DNA of 64,000 nucleotides from Pseudomonas fluorescens (GTDB lineage: Bacteria > Pseudomonadota > Gammaproteobacteria > Pseudomonadales > Pseudomonadaceae), in NCBI RefSeq assembly GCF_902497895.1, contig NZ_CABVHQ010000028.1:1-64000 (forward strand), in the 5' to 3' direction. Of the stretch, positions 1 to 8,816 are shown piece after piece. Under the pieces are notes generated by a model. It was given only the letters and a program-made list of their open reading frames with translations. It was not told the DNA's origin and made no database searches. Each line of letters begins with the position of its first letter. Position 1 is the stretch's first letter. The position numbers and the translations under genes were made by a program.

Positions 1-1
1 T

Positions 2-32
2 TGTGGCGAGCCTGCTCGCGATGCAGGCCACA
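2..32. repeat. REP palindrome at the window edge
   Basis: A short imperfect palindrome with outer arms TGTGGC and GCCACA around a GCGAGC..GCTCGCG core. It is a variant of the REP sequences found in many other places here. It lies just past the stop codon of the efflux pump gene, the usual place for REPs. It may be part of a larger element that begins outside the window. Confidence 0.5.
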
Positions 33-40
33 GGGTCTCC

Positions 41-1552
41 CTACCTGACCTTATCCTCCCGCCCCCGCAACACCCTGTTTGGCATGGCAATCGCTGCAGC
101 CACCCCCAGCAGCGATACCGCCGCGCTGACCATCAGCAAATGCCGAAAGGTCAGCAACAGCTCGGCGCGCAAGGCGTTCTGGGTGTCACCCGGCGCTGCG
201 TTCAAACCATCGAGCAGCACATTTCCCGAGCTGCCTTCGGCGATCAGCGCCGAGCCGGCCAGGTGGGCAAAGCTGGAGTCTTGCAGCAAGGTCAGCAGCA
301 ACGCCGACATCAACGCTACCCCCATGGCGCCGCCCAATGAGCGGAACAGGTTAGTGGTGCTGGTAGCCACGCCGATGTCCCGTTGCTCCACCGAGTTTTG
401 CGTGCCCACCAGTGAGGTCGGGAACTGCATGCCGCTGGCGATTCCGCTCAGCAACATGAACAGGCTGCTCAGCACCAACGCTTGCGGCGGGCTGAAGGCC
501 ATGCCGAGAATCGCGATTGGGGTGAGCAGCGCGCCGGCCAGAATCATCGGTTTGTAGCGACCGGTCACCGAGGTCTGGCGTCCGGCGAAGTAGGCGCCGA
601 TCGGCAGGCCCATGGCCAGTGGCAACAGGTGCAACGCGGCACTGTCGGCTCCGGCCCCGGTGACGCTCTGAAAGCGCAGCGGCATCAGCACGATCAGCGA
701 GATGGCCTGGAAACTGGTGAAGAAAATCGTGCACCAACACAGCACTGCGTTGCGGTTGGCGAACAAATGCATGGGGAGCAGGGGTTCGGCTGCCCGTTGT
801 TCATGCCAGACCAACAGCGTCAGCGCCATCACGGCAGCAGCCAGCAAACCGAGCACTTCACTGTCGCGCCAATGATGGCCCTGACCGATTTCGGTGATGC
901 CCAGTAACAGCGCGGTCAGGCCGATAATCAGCAGCAGCGTGCCGAAGTAATCGATAACCGGTTTGCGTTGTGGCACCGGCAAGCCGACCAGTGTGCGACT
1001 GGCTATCAGCAAGGCCCCAAGGCCCAGCGGCAGGTTGATCAGAAACACCCAACGCCAGGACAGGTACTCAGTCATGTAGCCGCCAAGCACCGGGCCGGCG
1101 ACACTGGCCACCGCGTACATGCTGCTGAAATAGCCTTGATATCGTCCACGTTCACGGGGTGGCACCAGGTCGCCGATGATCGCCTGACTGACCGAAATCA
1201 TCCCGCCGGCACCGATGCCCTGGATGATTCGCGCCAGCACCAGCTGTTCCATGCTCTGGGCCATGCCGCAAAATAATGAAGCGAGGGTGAACAGACCCAT
1301 GCCGAACAGCATCAACCGGCGCCGGCCATACAGGTCGCCGAGCTTGCCGTAGATCGGCACCGCCACGGTCATCGCCACCATGTAGCCAGAGATCACCCAG
1401 GCCAACAGGCTGACATCCTTGAACTGCGCCGAAATGGCCGGCATCGATACGGCGACGATGGTCTGGTCCAGCGCACCGAGGAAGATCGCCAGCATCAGGG
1501 CGATCAGCACGCTGCGAATGGCCGGTTTGCCTGGCTGGTTGAGATTAGTCAC
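41..1552 (-). CDS. DHA2-family (EmrB/QacA) MFS efflux transporter
   Basis: A 503-residue inner-membrane drug:proton antiporter. Seen: about 14 hydrophobic segments, the MFS motif A GKLGDLYGRRR between TM2 and TM3, and an antiporter-type glycine-rich segment (GIGAGGMISVSQ, then GPVLGGY). The length fits the DHA2 group (about 500 residues). It starts at ATG 1552, and the stop (CTA on the plus strand) at 41-43 is inside the window, so the gene is complete. It is divergent from an AraC-type regulator at 1794, a plausible but unproven controller. No membrane-fusion (EmrA) partner is adjacent. The substrate cannot be told from sequence. Confidence 0.9.
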   Translation of the reverse strand: MTNLNQPGKPAIRSVLIALMLAIFLGALDQTIVAVSMPAISAQFKDVSLLAWVISGYMVAMTVAVPIYGKLGDLYGRRRLMLFGMGLFTLASLFCGMAQSMEQLVLARIIQGIGAGGMISVSQAIIGDLVPPRERGRYQGYFSSMYAVASVAGPVLGGYMTEYLSWRWVFLINLPLGLGALLIASRTLVGLPVPQRKPVIDYFGTLLLIIGLTALLLGITEIGQGHHWRDSEVLGLLAAAVMALTLLVWHEQRAAEPLLPMHLFANRNAVLCWCTIFFTSFQAISLIVLMPLRFQSVTGAGADSAALHLLPLAMGLPIGAYFAGRQTSVTGRYKPMILAGALLTPIAILGMAFSPPQALVLSSLFMLLSGIASGMQFPTSLVGTQNSVEQRDIGVATSTTNLFRSLGGAMGVALMSALLLTLLQDSSFAHLAGSALIAEGSSGNVLLDGLNAAPGDTQNALRAELLLTFRHLLMVSAAVSLLGVAAAIAMPNRVLRGREDKVR

Positions 1553-1610
1553 AGTGAAACCTGCGAGCAGTGGTTGACCCGCAGGTTATTGGGCGAGCGG
1601 GAGTACTGTC

Positions 1611-1639
1611 AGTGTACTCGATAGGCTCCTACTCGATAG
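1611..1639. promoter_or_regulatory. Possible operator: 10-bp direct repeat in a divergent intergenic region
   Basis: TACTCGATAG occurs twice (1615-1624 and 1630-1639), start to start 15 bp, between the efflux pump and the AraC regulator. Just upstream is a small inverted repeat AGTAC..GTACT. The arrangement looks like a regulator binding site, but which protein binds is unknown. Confidence 0.3.
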
Positions 1640-1793
1640 CCCCATAAGGAAGTCCTGGGTTAATTTAGGGGCCTGAGTGCTTGCATTTTTTGCTTGAGCG
1701 CCCGTCAAATGAAGGTGAAAACTGAGCCGATAGCTGTACATTTCACCAATCGGTGCGATTATCGCCCAACTCTCTGAGGCCTGGACTGCAGTT

Positions 1794-2690
1794 ATGAACA
1801 AGCCTGCTCTTCCTTCGATTCCAGTGTTCAAACTCTATGGCGAACGCCTTGACTGGCCGACACCGGATTTATTGCACTGTGAAACCATTTCCAAACGCAG
1901 CAGTGAGCACCAGTGGGAAATCAAACCCCACCGGCATGCCGACCTGTGTCAATTGCTCTTCGTCCATAAGGGCCAGGCGGAACTTGAGATCGAGGGCAAG
2001 CGAACGCTGCTTGCAGAGTCGGCGATCCAGATTCTGCCTCCCATGTCAGTGCATGGCTTTCGTTTTTCCGAAGACGTCGAGGGCTATATCGTGACCCTCG
2101 CTGCACCGCTGGTGGCGCACCTTCAGGTGCAACTGGGCAATTCGGTAAATGCGCTGGCCGTGGCCGAAAGCTACCCGGCAGCTGCCGACAGTCACTACCT
2201 GGACAGTCTGTTTTCGGCATTGCAAAGCGAGTACGTGGGCCATCAGCCCGCGCGGGAAATGCTCATGCACTCGCTGATCAGCGTGATCCTGGTATGGGTC
2301 AGTCGCCAGGTGCTCCGACGCCGTGCCGCGAGTCAGCGCCCACAGCGTGCGCGCGAATACCTCAATGGTTTTATCCAGCTGGTCGAAGAGCATTATCGTG
2401 AGCACGTGAAGGTCGAAGACCTGGCACACAAGCTGGGGATTTCCGTCTCGCATCTCAACGGCACCTGCCGTGAACTGGCCGGTCAGCCAGCCCTGCAGAT
2501 CATGCATGAGCGTCAGTTGCTGGAGGCCAAGCGGCTGCTGACTTACACCAGCATGACGATCTATGAAATGTCCGAACTCCTGGGGTTCTCTGACCCGACC
2601 AACTTCACTCGGCTGTTTCGTCGGCGAGTGGGGATCTCGCCCAAAGCGTTTCGGGACAGGTTGAAGTCCGATCAGGATAACCCGGCCTGA
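1794..2690 (+). CDS. AraC-family regulator with N-terminal cupin sensor (PobR-like)
   Basis: A 298-residue cytoplasmic transcription regulator. The N-terminal third is a cupin fold (HRHADLCQLLFVHKG.. then LLAESAIQILPP) of the kind that binds small aromatic or organic ligands. The C-terminal 100 residues carry the AraC double helix-turn-helix, with VEDLAHKLGISVSHL and the typical EMSELLGFSDPTNFTRLFRR signature. This architecture is shared with PobR and similar regulators of aromatic catabolism, but no aromatic pathway gene is adjacent. It is divergent from the MFS pump, so control of that pump is the simplest guess. Confidence 0.85.
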   Translation: MNKPALPSIPVFKLYGERLDWPTPDLLHCETISKRSSEHQWEIKPHRHADLCQLLFVHKGQAELEIEGKRTLLAESAIQILPPMSVHGFRFSEDVEGYIVTLAAPLVAHLQVQLGNSVNALAVAESYPAAADSHYLDSLFSALQSEYVGHQPAREMLMHSLISVILVWVSRQVLRRRAASQRPQRAREYLNGFIQLVEEHYREHVKVEDLAHKLGISVSHLNGTCRELAGQPALQIMHERQLLEAKRLLTYTSMTIYEMSELLGFSDPTNFTRLFRRRVGISPKAFRDRLKSDQDNPA

Positions 2691-2698
2691 GGCACTGG

Positions 2699-2878
2699 TT
2701 ATTTGAGAGCGTTCAGCGTCGCGTTGTGCGGGATGCAGCGCTCGAAGTTGCAAGCGGCGGGTGCGATGCCTGGCTGCTGACGGGCCTGTTCGACACGGTA
2801 GGCAGCGGTTCCGTACAGCGCGAGCGTCGCGGCGCAAGTGATGAAGATCGCGAGGTACCTTCGGGTCTTGATGTTCAT
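2699..2878 (-). CDS. Small membrane-anchored hypothetical protein (59 aa)
   Basis: ATG at 2878 to TAA at 2699-2701 on the minus strand. It encodes a basic N-terminus (MNIKTRRY), one hydrophobic segment (about residues 8-23), then a short periplasmic-type tail with two cysteines four apart (CNFERC). A single-pass or secreted small protein is the likely reading. It is convergent with the AraC gene (8 bp between the stops). No family is recognised. Support is the clear signal-anchor layout; it could still be a chance frame. Confidence 0.4.
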   Translation of the reverse strand: MNIKTRRYLAIFITCAATLALYGTAAYRVEQARQQPGIAPAACNFERCIPHNATLNALK

Positions 2879-2981
2879 GGCGCTGACCCTCTGAACGAAT
2901 ACCCTTGGTCGGGGGTACTACTATCAGCATAGGTCAGCTGGAGTGAGTTGCCATGGAGGTGGGTGGGGCAGGCTTGAACCC

Positions 2982-3218
2982 CTGTAGGAGCGAGCTTGCT
3001 CGCGATGGACGTTAACGATAACGCGTGTTTTCTGAATAAACGCGCCGCCCTGTAGGAGCGAGCTTGCTCGCGATGGGCGTTAACGATAACGCGTGTTTTC
3101 TGAATAAACGCGCCGCCCTGTAGGAGCGAGCTTGCTCGCGATGGACGTTAACGATAACGCGTGTTTTCTGAATAAACGCGCCGCCCTTGAGTCCATCGCG
3201 AGCAAGCTCGCTCCTACA
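2982..3218. repeat. REPIN with its left half triplicated in tandem (68-bp period)
   Basis: Three head-to-tail 68-bp units start at 2982, 3050 and 3118. Each holds a REP palindrome (GAGCGAGCTTGCTCGCGA) plus the same spacer (ACGTTAACGATAACGCG..). A single inverted REP (3195-3218) closes the array. The units differ by one base (GGACG or GGGCG after the palindrome). The undivided 100-bp form of this REPIN occurs at 24361, 30337 and 52808. It lies between two convergent genes. Confidence 0.85.
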
Positions 3219-3250
3219 ATAGAGGCCTCCCTCTCGCCACAAAACCGCGA

Positions 3251-4129
3251 TCAGCGCTCCTGCGCCTGCTCCACCAGCCAATCCATCAGCTCGCGCAACG
3301 GTGCCGACGGCTCCGGGCGTTCCGGGTAGACCAGGTAATAGGCCTGACCGGTGCGTACTTTCAGTTCGAAGGGCGTGACCAGCCGTCCGGCGCTCAGGTC
3401 TTCGCCGATCAACGACCAATCGCCGATCGCCACGCCCGTCCCTTGAGAGGCGACGGACATCGCCAGGTCCAGGGTATCGAAATGCTGGCCTTTGCCGATG
3501 TTGCTGACTTTGGTTCCGGCGGCCTTGAGCCAGGCTTCCCAGTCCCGTTCGTCGCGAGTCGGATGCAGCAACATGTGCTGTTCCAGGTCGGTGAGGGTCT
3601 TGAGCGGCGTGGTGCCGTTGAGCAGTTGCTGGGAGCAGACTGGCGTCAGCTGTTCATCGAACAGGTGATGGAAAGCCGCATTGCTCGGTGCCGTGCCATA
3701 CACCACCGCCGCATCGAACTCTTCGCGACGAAAATCCACCGCGTGCTGCACGGTGGTGGTCAGTTCTACCGGCACATCCGGGCGTTCCTTCTGCCACTGC
3801 AACAGACGCGGCAGTAGCCAGCGCATCATGCAGGTCGGCGCCTTCAGTTGCAGGGCTTCGCGCTTGGCGCCGACGTGTTCGACAGCTTCATCGATCAGGT
3901 TGAAGACCTGTTGAATGCGCGGATACCACTCACGTCCTTGTGCGGTCAGGCTCAGGCCGCGGGCCTGGCGCTGAAACAACGCATAACCGAGATGGCTCTC
4001 CAGCCCGGCTATCTGTCGGCTCACCGCTCCCTGGGTAATGTGCAGCAGCTCCGCCGCCCGCGTGAAGTTGCAGCACTGGGCGGTGATCATGAAGGTATGC
4101 AGAGCGGGCAAGGGCGGAAGACGTTTCAT
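3251..4129 (-). CDS. LysR-family transcriptional regulator (GcvA-like)
   Basis: 292 residues. A winged helix-turn-helix sits at residues 1-60 (FTRAAELLHITQGAVSRQIAGLESHLG). A periplasmic-binding-protein-like effector domain spans about 90-290 and shows the GcvA-subgroup pattern (LLPRLLQWQKERPDVPVELTT). It is transcribed divergently from the decarboxylase/dehydrogenase/ABC operon across a 157-bp gap, the classic layout for a LysR activator of its neighbours. Effector unknown; a guanidino or polyamine compound would fit the operon. Confidence 0.9.
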   Translation of the reverse strand: MKRLPPLPALHTFMITAQCCNFTRAAELLHITQGAVSRQIAGLESHLGYALFQRQARGLSLTAQGREWYPRIQQVFNLIDEAVEHVGAKREALQLKAPTCMMRWLLPRLLQWQKERPDVPVELTTTVQHAVDFRREEFDAAVVYGTAPSNAAFHHLFDEQLTPVCSQQLLNGTTPLKTLTDLEQHMLLHPTRDERDWEAWLKAAGTKVSNIGKGQHFDTLDLAMSVASQGTGVAIGDWSLIGEDLSAGRLVTPFELKVRTGQAYYLVYPERPEPSAPLRELMDWLVEQAQER

Positions 4130-4286
4130 GGGAGCTCAGGCATGAGTGGAGGACATGCCTAGTATGACTATTTTTGGTTTGTCACCGCTATACGCCGACG
4201 GGTCCAATTAGGTCATCGTTGTGCCTTGGCGCGTGCCTGAAAACGCCATCGGGGTGCAGTTTCAACAAATAAGAAGGGCAGTAGAA

Positions 4287-5924
4287 ATGGCGACGTGCGG
4301 CGAAGTATTGGTCAAGTTACTCGAAGGTTATGGCGTCGAACAGGTGTTCGGCATTCCGGGCGTACATACCGTCGAGCTGTATCGCGGGTTGGCCCGCTCG
4401 AGCATCAACCATGTGACACCACGCCACGAACAGGGCGCTGGTTTCATGGCCGACGGCTACGCTCGCACCAGCGGCAAGCCGGGGGTGTGCTTTATCATCA
4501 CCGGCCCTGGCATGACCAACATCACCACCGCCATGGGCCAGGCTTATGCCGACTCGATCCCGATGCTGGTGATTTCCAGCGTGCAATCGCGCAGCCAATT
4601 GGGCGGCGGTCGCGGCAAGCTGCATGAGCTACCGAACCAGAGCGCACTGGTCGGTGGCGTTGCGGCATTTTCCCATACGCTGATGTCCGCCGCCGAACTG
4701 CCGGGCGTGCTGGCGCGGGCGTTTGCCTTGTTCCAGGCCGGGCGTCCGCGTCCGGTGCATATCGAAATTCCGCTCGACGTCCTGGTCGAAGACGCCGATG
4801 CCTTGCTCGCCAGTCTGCCGGTGAGCATCACCCGCGCTGGTGCAGCACCGTCTGCCGTCGCGCAGATGGGCCAAATGCTGGCGAATGCCAAACGTCCGTT
4901 GATCCTCGCCGGTGGCGGTGCCATCGATGGGGCAGCCGAACTCACCCAACTGGCCGAACTGCTGGATGCACCGGTAGCGCTCACCATTAATGCCAAGGGC
5001 ATGCTGCCCTCGCGCCATCCGCTGTTGATCGGCTCGACTCAATCGCTGGTCGCCACCCGCGCCCTGGTGGCGGATGCCGACGTAGTGCTGGCGATCGGCA
5101 CTGAACTGGCCGAAACCGACTACGACATCACCTTCGCCGGCGGCTTCGAGATTCCCGGTGCCTTGCTGCGAGTCGACATCGACCCGGACCAGACCGTACG
5201 CAACTACCCGCCGCAGGTGGCGCTGGTGTCCGACGCACAAACGGCGGCGCAAGCCTTGCTGACCGAGCTTGCCGGACACACCCTGGCCGCGCGTCGCTCC
5301 GACTGGGGCCAGGCCCGCGCCGCCAGCTTGCGTGCCGAGCTCGAGACCACCTGGGACGCACCGACCCGCGCCCAGACGCTGTTCCTCGAGACCGTTCTGC
5401 ACGAGCTTCCGGAAGCGGTATTTGTCGGTGACTCGACCCAGCCGGTGTACACCGGCAACCTGACCTTCAATCCTGAGCAACCGCGCCGCTGGTTCAACTC
5501 ATCCACCGGTTACGGCACCCTCGGCTATGCCTTGCCGGCCGCCATTGGCGCCTGGCTCGGCGGCGGCTCCGAACGCGCTACGCGGGGTCCGGTGGTGTGC
5601 CTGATCGGTGACGGCGGGCTGCAATTCACCCTGTCGGAACTGGCCTGCGCGGTAGAAGCGCAAACGCCGATCATCGTGTTGCTGTGGAATAACCAGGGTT
5701 ACGAAGAGATCAAAAAGTACATGGTCAACCGTGCCATCGAACCGGTCGGCGTAGACATCTACACCCCGGACTTCATTGGCGTGGCCAAGGCCCTGGGCTG
5801 TGCCGCCGAAGCGATCAACGGTGTCGAGCAACTGCGCAGCGCCTTGCGCGCCGCCAGTGATCGTCAAGGTCCGAGCCTGATTGAAATCGACCAGACCACC
5901 TGGATGAAGGCGGTGCAGGCATGA
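4287..5924 (+). CDS. ThDP-dependent 2-oxo acid decarboxylase, probably 5-guanidino-2-oxopentanoate decarboxylase (AruI-like)
   Basis: 545 residues from ATG 4287 (MATCGEV..). An in-frame GTG-type start at 4221 is less likely because it adds 22 residues before the conserved ThDP N-terminus. Seen: the catalytic Glu48 in RHEQGAGFMADGYAR, the central domain, and the C-terminal ThDP/Mg motif GDGGLQF..NN. It resembles acetolactate synthase in fold, but no regulatory subunit gene is nearby. The wording FGIPGVHTVELYRG and HVTPRHEQGAG matches my recollection of proteins annotated as 2-ketoarginine decarboxylase, which yields 4-guanidinobutyraldehyde. The next gene, an aldehyde dehydrogenase overlapping by 4 bp, would oxidise that product. 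An adjacent aminotransferase (AruH) is missing. Confidence 0.7.
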   Translation: MATCGEVLVKLLEGYGVEQVFGIPGVHTVELYRGLARSSINHVTPRHEQGAGFMADGYARTSGKPGVCFIITGPGMTNITTAMGQAYADSIPMLVISSVQSRSQLGGGRGKLHELPNQSALVGGVAAFSHTLMSAAELPGVLARAFALFQAGRPRPVHIEIPLDVLVEDADALLASLPVSITRAGAAPSAVAQMGQMLANAKRPLILAGGGAIDGAAELTQLAELLDAPVALTINAKGMLPSRHPLLIGSTQSLVATRALVADADVVLAIGTELAETDYDITFAGGFEIPGALLRVDIDPDQTVRNYPPQVALVSDAQTAAQALLTELAGHTLAARRSDWGQARAASLRAELETTWDAPTRAQTLFLETVLHELPEAVFVGDSTQPVYTGNLTFNPEQPRRWFNSSTGYGTLGYALPAAIGAWLGGGSERATRGPVVCLIGDGGLQFTLSELACAVEAQTPIIVLLWNNQGYEEIKKYMVNRAIEPVGVDIYTPDFIGVAKALGCAAEAINGVEQLRSALRAASDRQGPSLIEIDQTTWMKAVQA

Positions 5925-7369
5925 GCAATTCTTCGACCTTGAATGGCCTGTATATCGGCGGCGAATGGCATGCAGGTAGCGAATCGTTGCAGGTAATCAA
6001 CCCTGCTACGGAAGAACCCTTGGCCATCGTGAGCGGTGGCGATGAGCAAGCGGTCAATCAAGCGGTCAATGCCGCCAGCGCGGCTTTTTCGCAGTGGGCC
6101 AAAACGACGGGTGCCGAGCGTGGTGCGGTACTGCGCAAGATCGCCAGCGGTGTGCAGGCGCGCCGTGAGCGCTTGATGCAGTTGCAGTCGAGCAACAACG
6201 GCAAACCGTTGTTCGAAGCGGCCATCGATGTCGATGACGTGATCGCCACCTTCGACTATTACGCAGGTCTGGCCGAAGCCCTGGACGCTCAGCAGGACCG
6301 CACTGTGGACTTGCCGAGCGAAGACTTCGCCGCCCGTGTGCGCCGCGAGCCTTGTGGCGTGGTCGGCCTGATCGTGCCGTGGAACTTCCCAATGGTCACC
6401 ACCGCCTGGAAGCTCGCTCCGGCGTTGGCGGCCGGTTGCTGCGTGGTGCTCAAACCGTCGGAAGTCACGCCGCTGCCGGAGCTGGAACTGGCGGCAATCA
6501 TTGCCGAAAGCGGCTTGCCCAAGGGCGTGTTCAACCTGGTCTGCGGTACCGGCCTGGCGGTCGGCGCACCGCTGGCGGCCGATCCGCGAGTCGCGAAGAT
6601 CTCCTTCACCGGCAGCAATGCCGTGGGAGTGCAGGTCATGCAGCGGGCGGCGGAAACCGTCAAGGGCGTGAGCCTGGAGCTGGGTGGCAAGTCCTCGCTG
6701 ATGGTGCTCGCCGATGCCGATCTCGAGCTGGCCGTGGAGCTGGCCAGTGGCGGCGGCTTCTTCAACGCCGGGCAAATGTGCTCGGCCACCAGCCGAGTGC
6801 TGGTCGCCGAGACACTGGCGGGAGAATTTTTGCTGCGGCTCAAGGCGCGGGCCGAAGGAATTCGCGTGGCCGACCCGTTTGATCCGCAAGTGGAGATGGG
6901 TGCGCTGGTCAATCAGGCGCAATACCAACGGGTGCTTGGCCACATTGATCGTGGCCTGAGCGCCGGTGCAAAGCTGATTTGCGGCGGTGAACGGCCAGAA
7001 AACCTGCCGCGCGGATATTTTTTGCGACCGACTATCTTCACCGAAGTGCCCCTCGACAGTGCGTTGTGGTGTGAAGAGATCTTCGGCCCGGTGCTCTGTG
7101 TACGCAGTTTTGCCAGCGAAGCAGAGGCCATCGCCCTGGCCAATGACAGCGAGTTTGGTCTGGTCGCCAGTGTGGTCAGTGGTGATGGCGAGGCTGCCGA
7201 GCGGGTCGCCAACGCCTTGCAGGCCGGGCTGGTATGGATCAACTCACCGCAAGTGATCTTCCCGCAGACGGCCTGGGGTGGCTACAAGCAGAGCAGCATC
7301 GGCCGCGAACTGGGGCCGTGGGGCCTGCAGGCGTTTCAGGAAATCAAGCATGTGATTCGGGCGGTCTGA
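5921..7369 (+). CDS. NAD(P)-dependent aldehyde dehydrogenase
   Basis: 482 residues, ALDH superfamily. Seen: PWNFP near 153-157, the cofactor turn FTGS near 229-232, the general base Glu253 in LELGG, and the nucleophile Cys287 in NAGQMCSAT. Length is normal for the family. The start codon overlaps the decarboxylase stop (ATGA), implying translational coupling. The likely substrate is the aldehyde made by that decarboxylase (4-guanidinobutyraldehyde if the AruI assignment holds). Betaine-aldehyde or aminobutyraldehyde dehydrogenases are close relatives and remain possible. Confidence 0.9.
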   Translation: MSNSSTLNGLYIGGEWHAGSESLQVINPATEEPLAIVSGGDEQAVNQAVNAASAAFSQWAKTTGAERGAVLRKIASGVQARRERLMQLQSSNNGKPLFEAAIDVDDVIATFDYYAGLAEALDAQQDRTVDLPSEDFAARVRREPCGVVGLIVPWNFPMVTTAWKLAPALAAGCCVVLKPSEVTPLPELELAAIIAESGLPKGVFNLVCGTGLAVGAPLAADPRVAKISFTGSNAVGVQVMQRAAETVKGVSLELGGKSSLMVLADADLELAVELASGGGFFNAGQMCSATSRVLVAETLAGEFLLRLKARAEGIRVADPFDPQVEMGALVNQAQYQRVLGHIDRGLSAGAKLICGGERPENLPRGYFLRPTIFTEVPLDSALWCEEIFGPVLCVRSFASEAEAIALANDSEFGLVASVVSGDGEAAERVANALQAGLVWINSPQVIFPQTAWGGYKQSSIGRELGPWGLQAFQEIKHVIRAV

Positions 7370-7386
7370 CAGCCCGAAAACGGTCT

Positions 7387-7413
7387 GCGCATGCCTCGAA
7401 ACAAGGCATGCGC
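7387..7413 (+). promoter_or_regulatory. Strong intercistronic stem-loop
   Basis: A perfect 10-bp stem (GCGCATGCCT / AGGCATGCGC) with a 7-base loop, 18 bp after the aldehyde dehydrogenase stop and 171 bp before the binding-protein gene. No U-run follows, so it is not a typical intrinsic terminator. It may be an mRNA stability or processing element between the enzyme and transport parts of the operon. Confidence 0.5.
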
Positions 7414-7583
7414 TGGACACATGGCTCCAATGACAAATTTTCGATTGTTGCGCGTTCTGCGCGACCTCAGGATGAACCAACGACTCAGCTACACCCCGTG
7501 ATCCGCGGGGATCAGGGCTAGATCGATTACCGGGCGCCTGGATGCGACCCATCTCATACCTAAAACAATAAAGGGAGTCCGTA

Positions 7584-8687
7584 ATGGGCGAGCATGATCT
7601 GAACAGAAGACAGTTCATCAAAACGGTAGGAGTAGCTTCGGTGGCCGCGGCAGCCATGAGCATGCCGTTCATCCGGGCCAACGCCAGTGACACGCGGTTC
7701 CAGGGCAAGACCCTGCGCCTGCTGACCTGGTCGGACGACACCGGACTGGCGGCGCTGCGCAACATCGCAGCGACCTTCGAAGCCAAGACCGGCGCCAAGG
7801 TCATTGCTGACCGTACCGGCAGCACCTCGGAAATGGTCGCCAAACTCAAGGCCGGTGGTGATCGCCCACAATACGACATCATCACCCTGGCCGGCGTCGG
7901 CGCTGAAGGCCTGGCCGCCGCCGGGTTGCTGGAAAAGCCCGATCTGAACCGCATTCCCAACCTGGTCGACGTGCCGGAGAAATACCGCACTGGCGCCAAC
8001 GGTCATGGCATCGGTTACCTGCTGTGGTGCAACAGCCTGGTCTACAGCACCCGCACCATAAAGGAAGCGCCGGACAGCTATGCAGCGCTGTGGGACGCGG
8101 ACCTGGCGCCGAATATTTTCCTGCCGCCGCCGAACTGGACCGAGGCCATGGACCTGATCATCATCGCCGCCAAACTGGCGGGTGGTGACGAACACAACAT
8201 CGAGCCGGGCTTCAAGAAGCTCGCCGAACTCAAGGATCGTGTGGTCACCCTGGGTGAAAACCCTAACCAGATCGCCGAACTGTTCCGCACCGGCTCGCTG
8301 GATATGGGCGGCCTTTACGCCCCGGCGTTTTTCCCGAAACAGATCCGCGATCCGGCCTACGGCCTGGGTGCCACCTTCGGCATGAAGGAAGGCTTCTACA
8401 CCGACCTGATGCTCTCGGTAATGCCGAAAAATCGTCCCGGCGATACCGATCTGGCCTACGCCTTCATCAACCACTCTCTCGACCCGCTGGTACAGGGCAA
8501 GATGGCCGAAGACATCTACAACGGCCCGGTCAACTCCAAGGCGATCATCTCCGCCGAAGCGCGCAAGAGCCCGTACATCCTGACGCCGGAACAGATTGCC
8601 GAGAAAGCGATCATGCACGACAACGCCTTCCTGGCCTCGGTGCATGACCAGTGGATTCGTCGTTACACGGAAATCTTTTCTTCCTGA
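7584..8687 (+). CDS. ABC transporter periplasmic substrate-binding protein (PotD/PotF-like)
   Basis: 367 residues. The N-terminus has a twin-arginine signal (NRRQFIKTVGVASVAAAAM, cleavage near ANA-S), so export by Tat is likely. The mature part has the polyamine/opine binding-protein pattern (LRLLTWSDDTG.., KTGAKVIADRTGS, YDIITLAG). An AAAGGGAGTC ribosome site precedes the ATG. It is followed by two permeases and an ATPase. The ligand is inferred from neighbours: putrescine-, agmatine- or guanidino-type cation. The first permease is 160 bp away, with a REPIN between. Confidence 0.87.
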   Translation: MGEHDLNRRQFIKTVGVASVAAAAMSMPFIRANASDTRFQGKTLRLLTWSDDTGLAALRNIAATFEAKTGAKVIADRTGSTSEMVAKLKAGGDRPQYDIITLAGVGAEGLAAAGLLEKPDLNRIPNLVDVPEKYRTGANGHGIGYLLWCNSLVYSTRTIKEAPDSYAALWDADLAPNIFLPPPNWTEAMDLIIIAAKLAGGDEHNIEPGFKKLAELKDRVVTLGENPNQIAELFRTGSLDMGGLYAPAFFPKQIRDPAYGLGATFGMKEGFYTDLMLSVMPKNRPGDTDLAYAFINHSLDPLVQGKMAEDIYNGPVNSKAIISAEARKSPYILTPEQIAEKAIMHDNAFLASVHDQWIRRYTEIFSS

Positions 8688-8699
8688 ACCGAATCACCC

Positions 8700-8816
8700 T
8701 GTAGGAGCTGCCGAAGGCTGCGATCTTTTGATCTTGGTCTTTTGATCTTGATCTTTCCGGAACCGCTGAAGATCAACATCAAGATCAAAAGATCGCAGCC
8801 TTCGGCAGCTCCTACA
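8700..8816. repeat. REPIN (GGAGCTGCCGAAGGCTGCGA type) inside the ABC operon
   Basis: Two inverted copies of GTAGGAGCTGCCGAAGGCTG (8700-8719 and 8797-8816) surround a spacer rich in GATCTT/AAGATC. The whole can fold into one long hairpin. It sits between the binding-protein gene and the first permease gene. Confidence 0.85.

Noticed and set aside
2046..2930. Long minus-strand frame (294 codons) opposite the AraC gene
   Set aside because: Translation is an antisense shadow of a high-GC gene with no family features.
2982..3218. CRISPR array (regular 68-bp repeats)
   Set aside because: The repeats have no unique spacers; each unit is a REP palindrome plus constant spacer, so it is a tandem REPIN.
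4287..5924. Acetolactate synthase large subunit (ilvB/ilvI)
   Set aside because: No small subunit gene nearby, and the catabolic operon with aldehyde dehydrogenase and importer argues for a decarboxylase.
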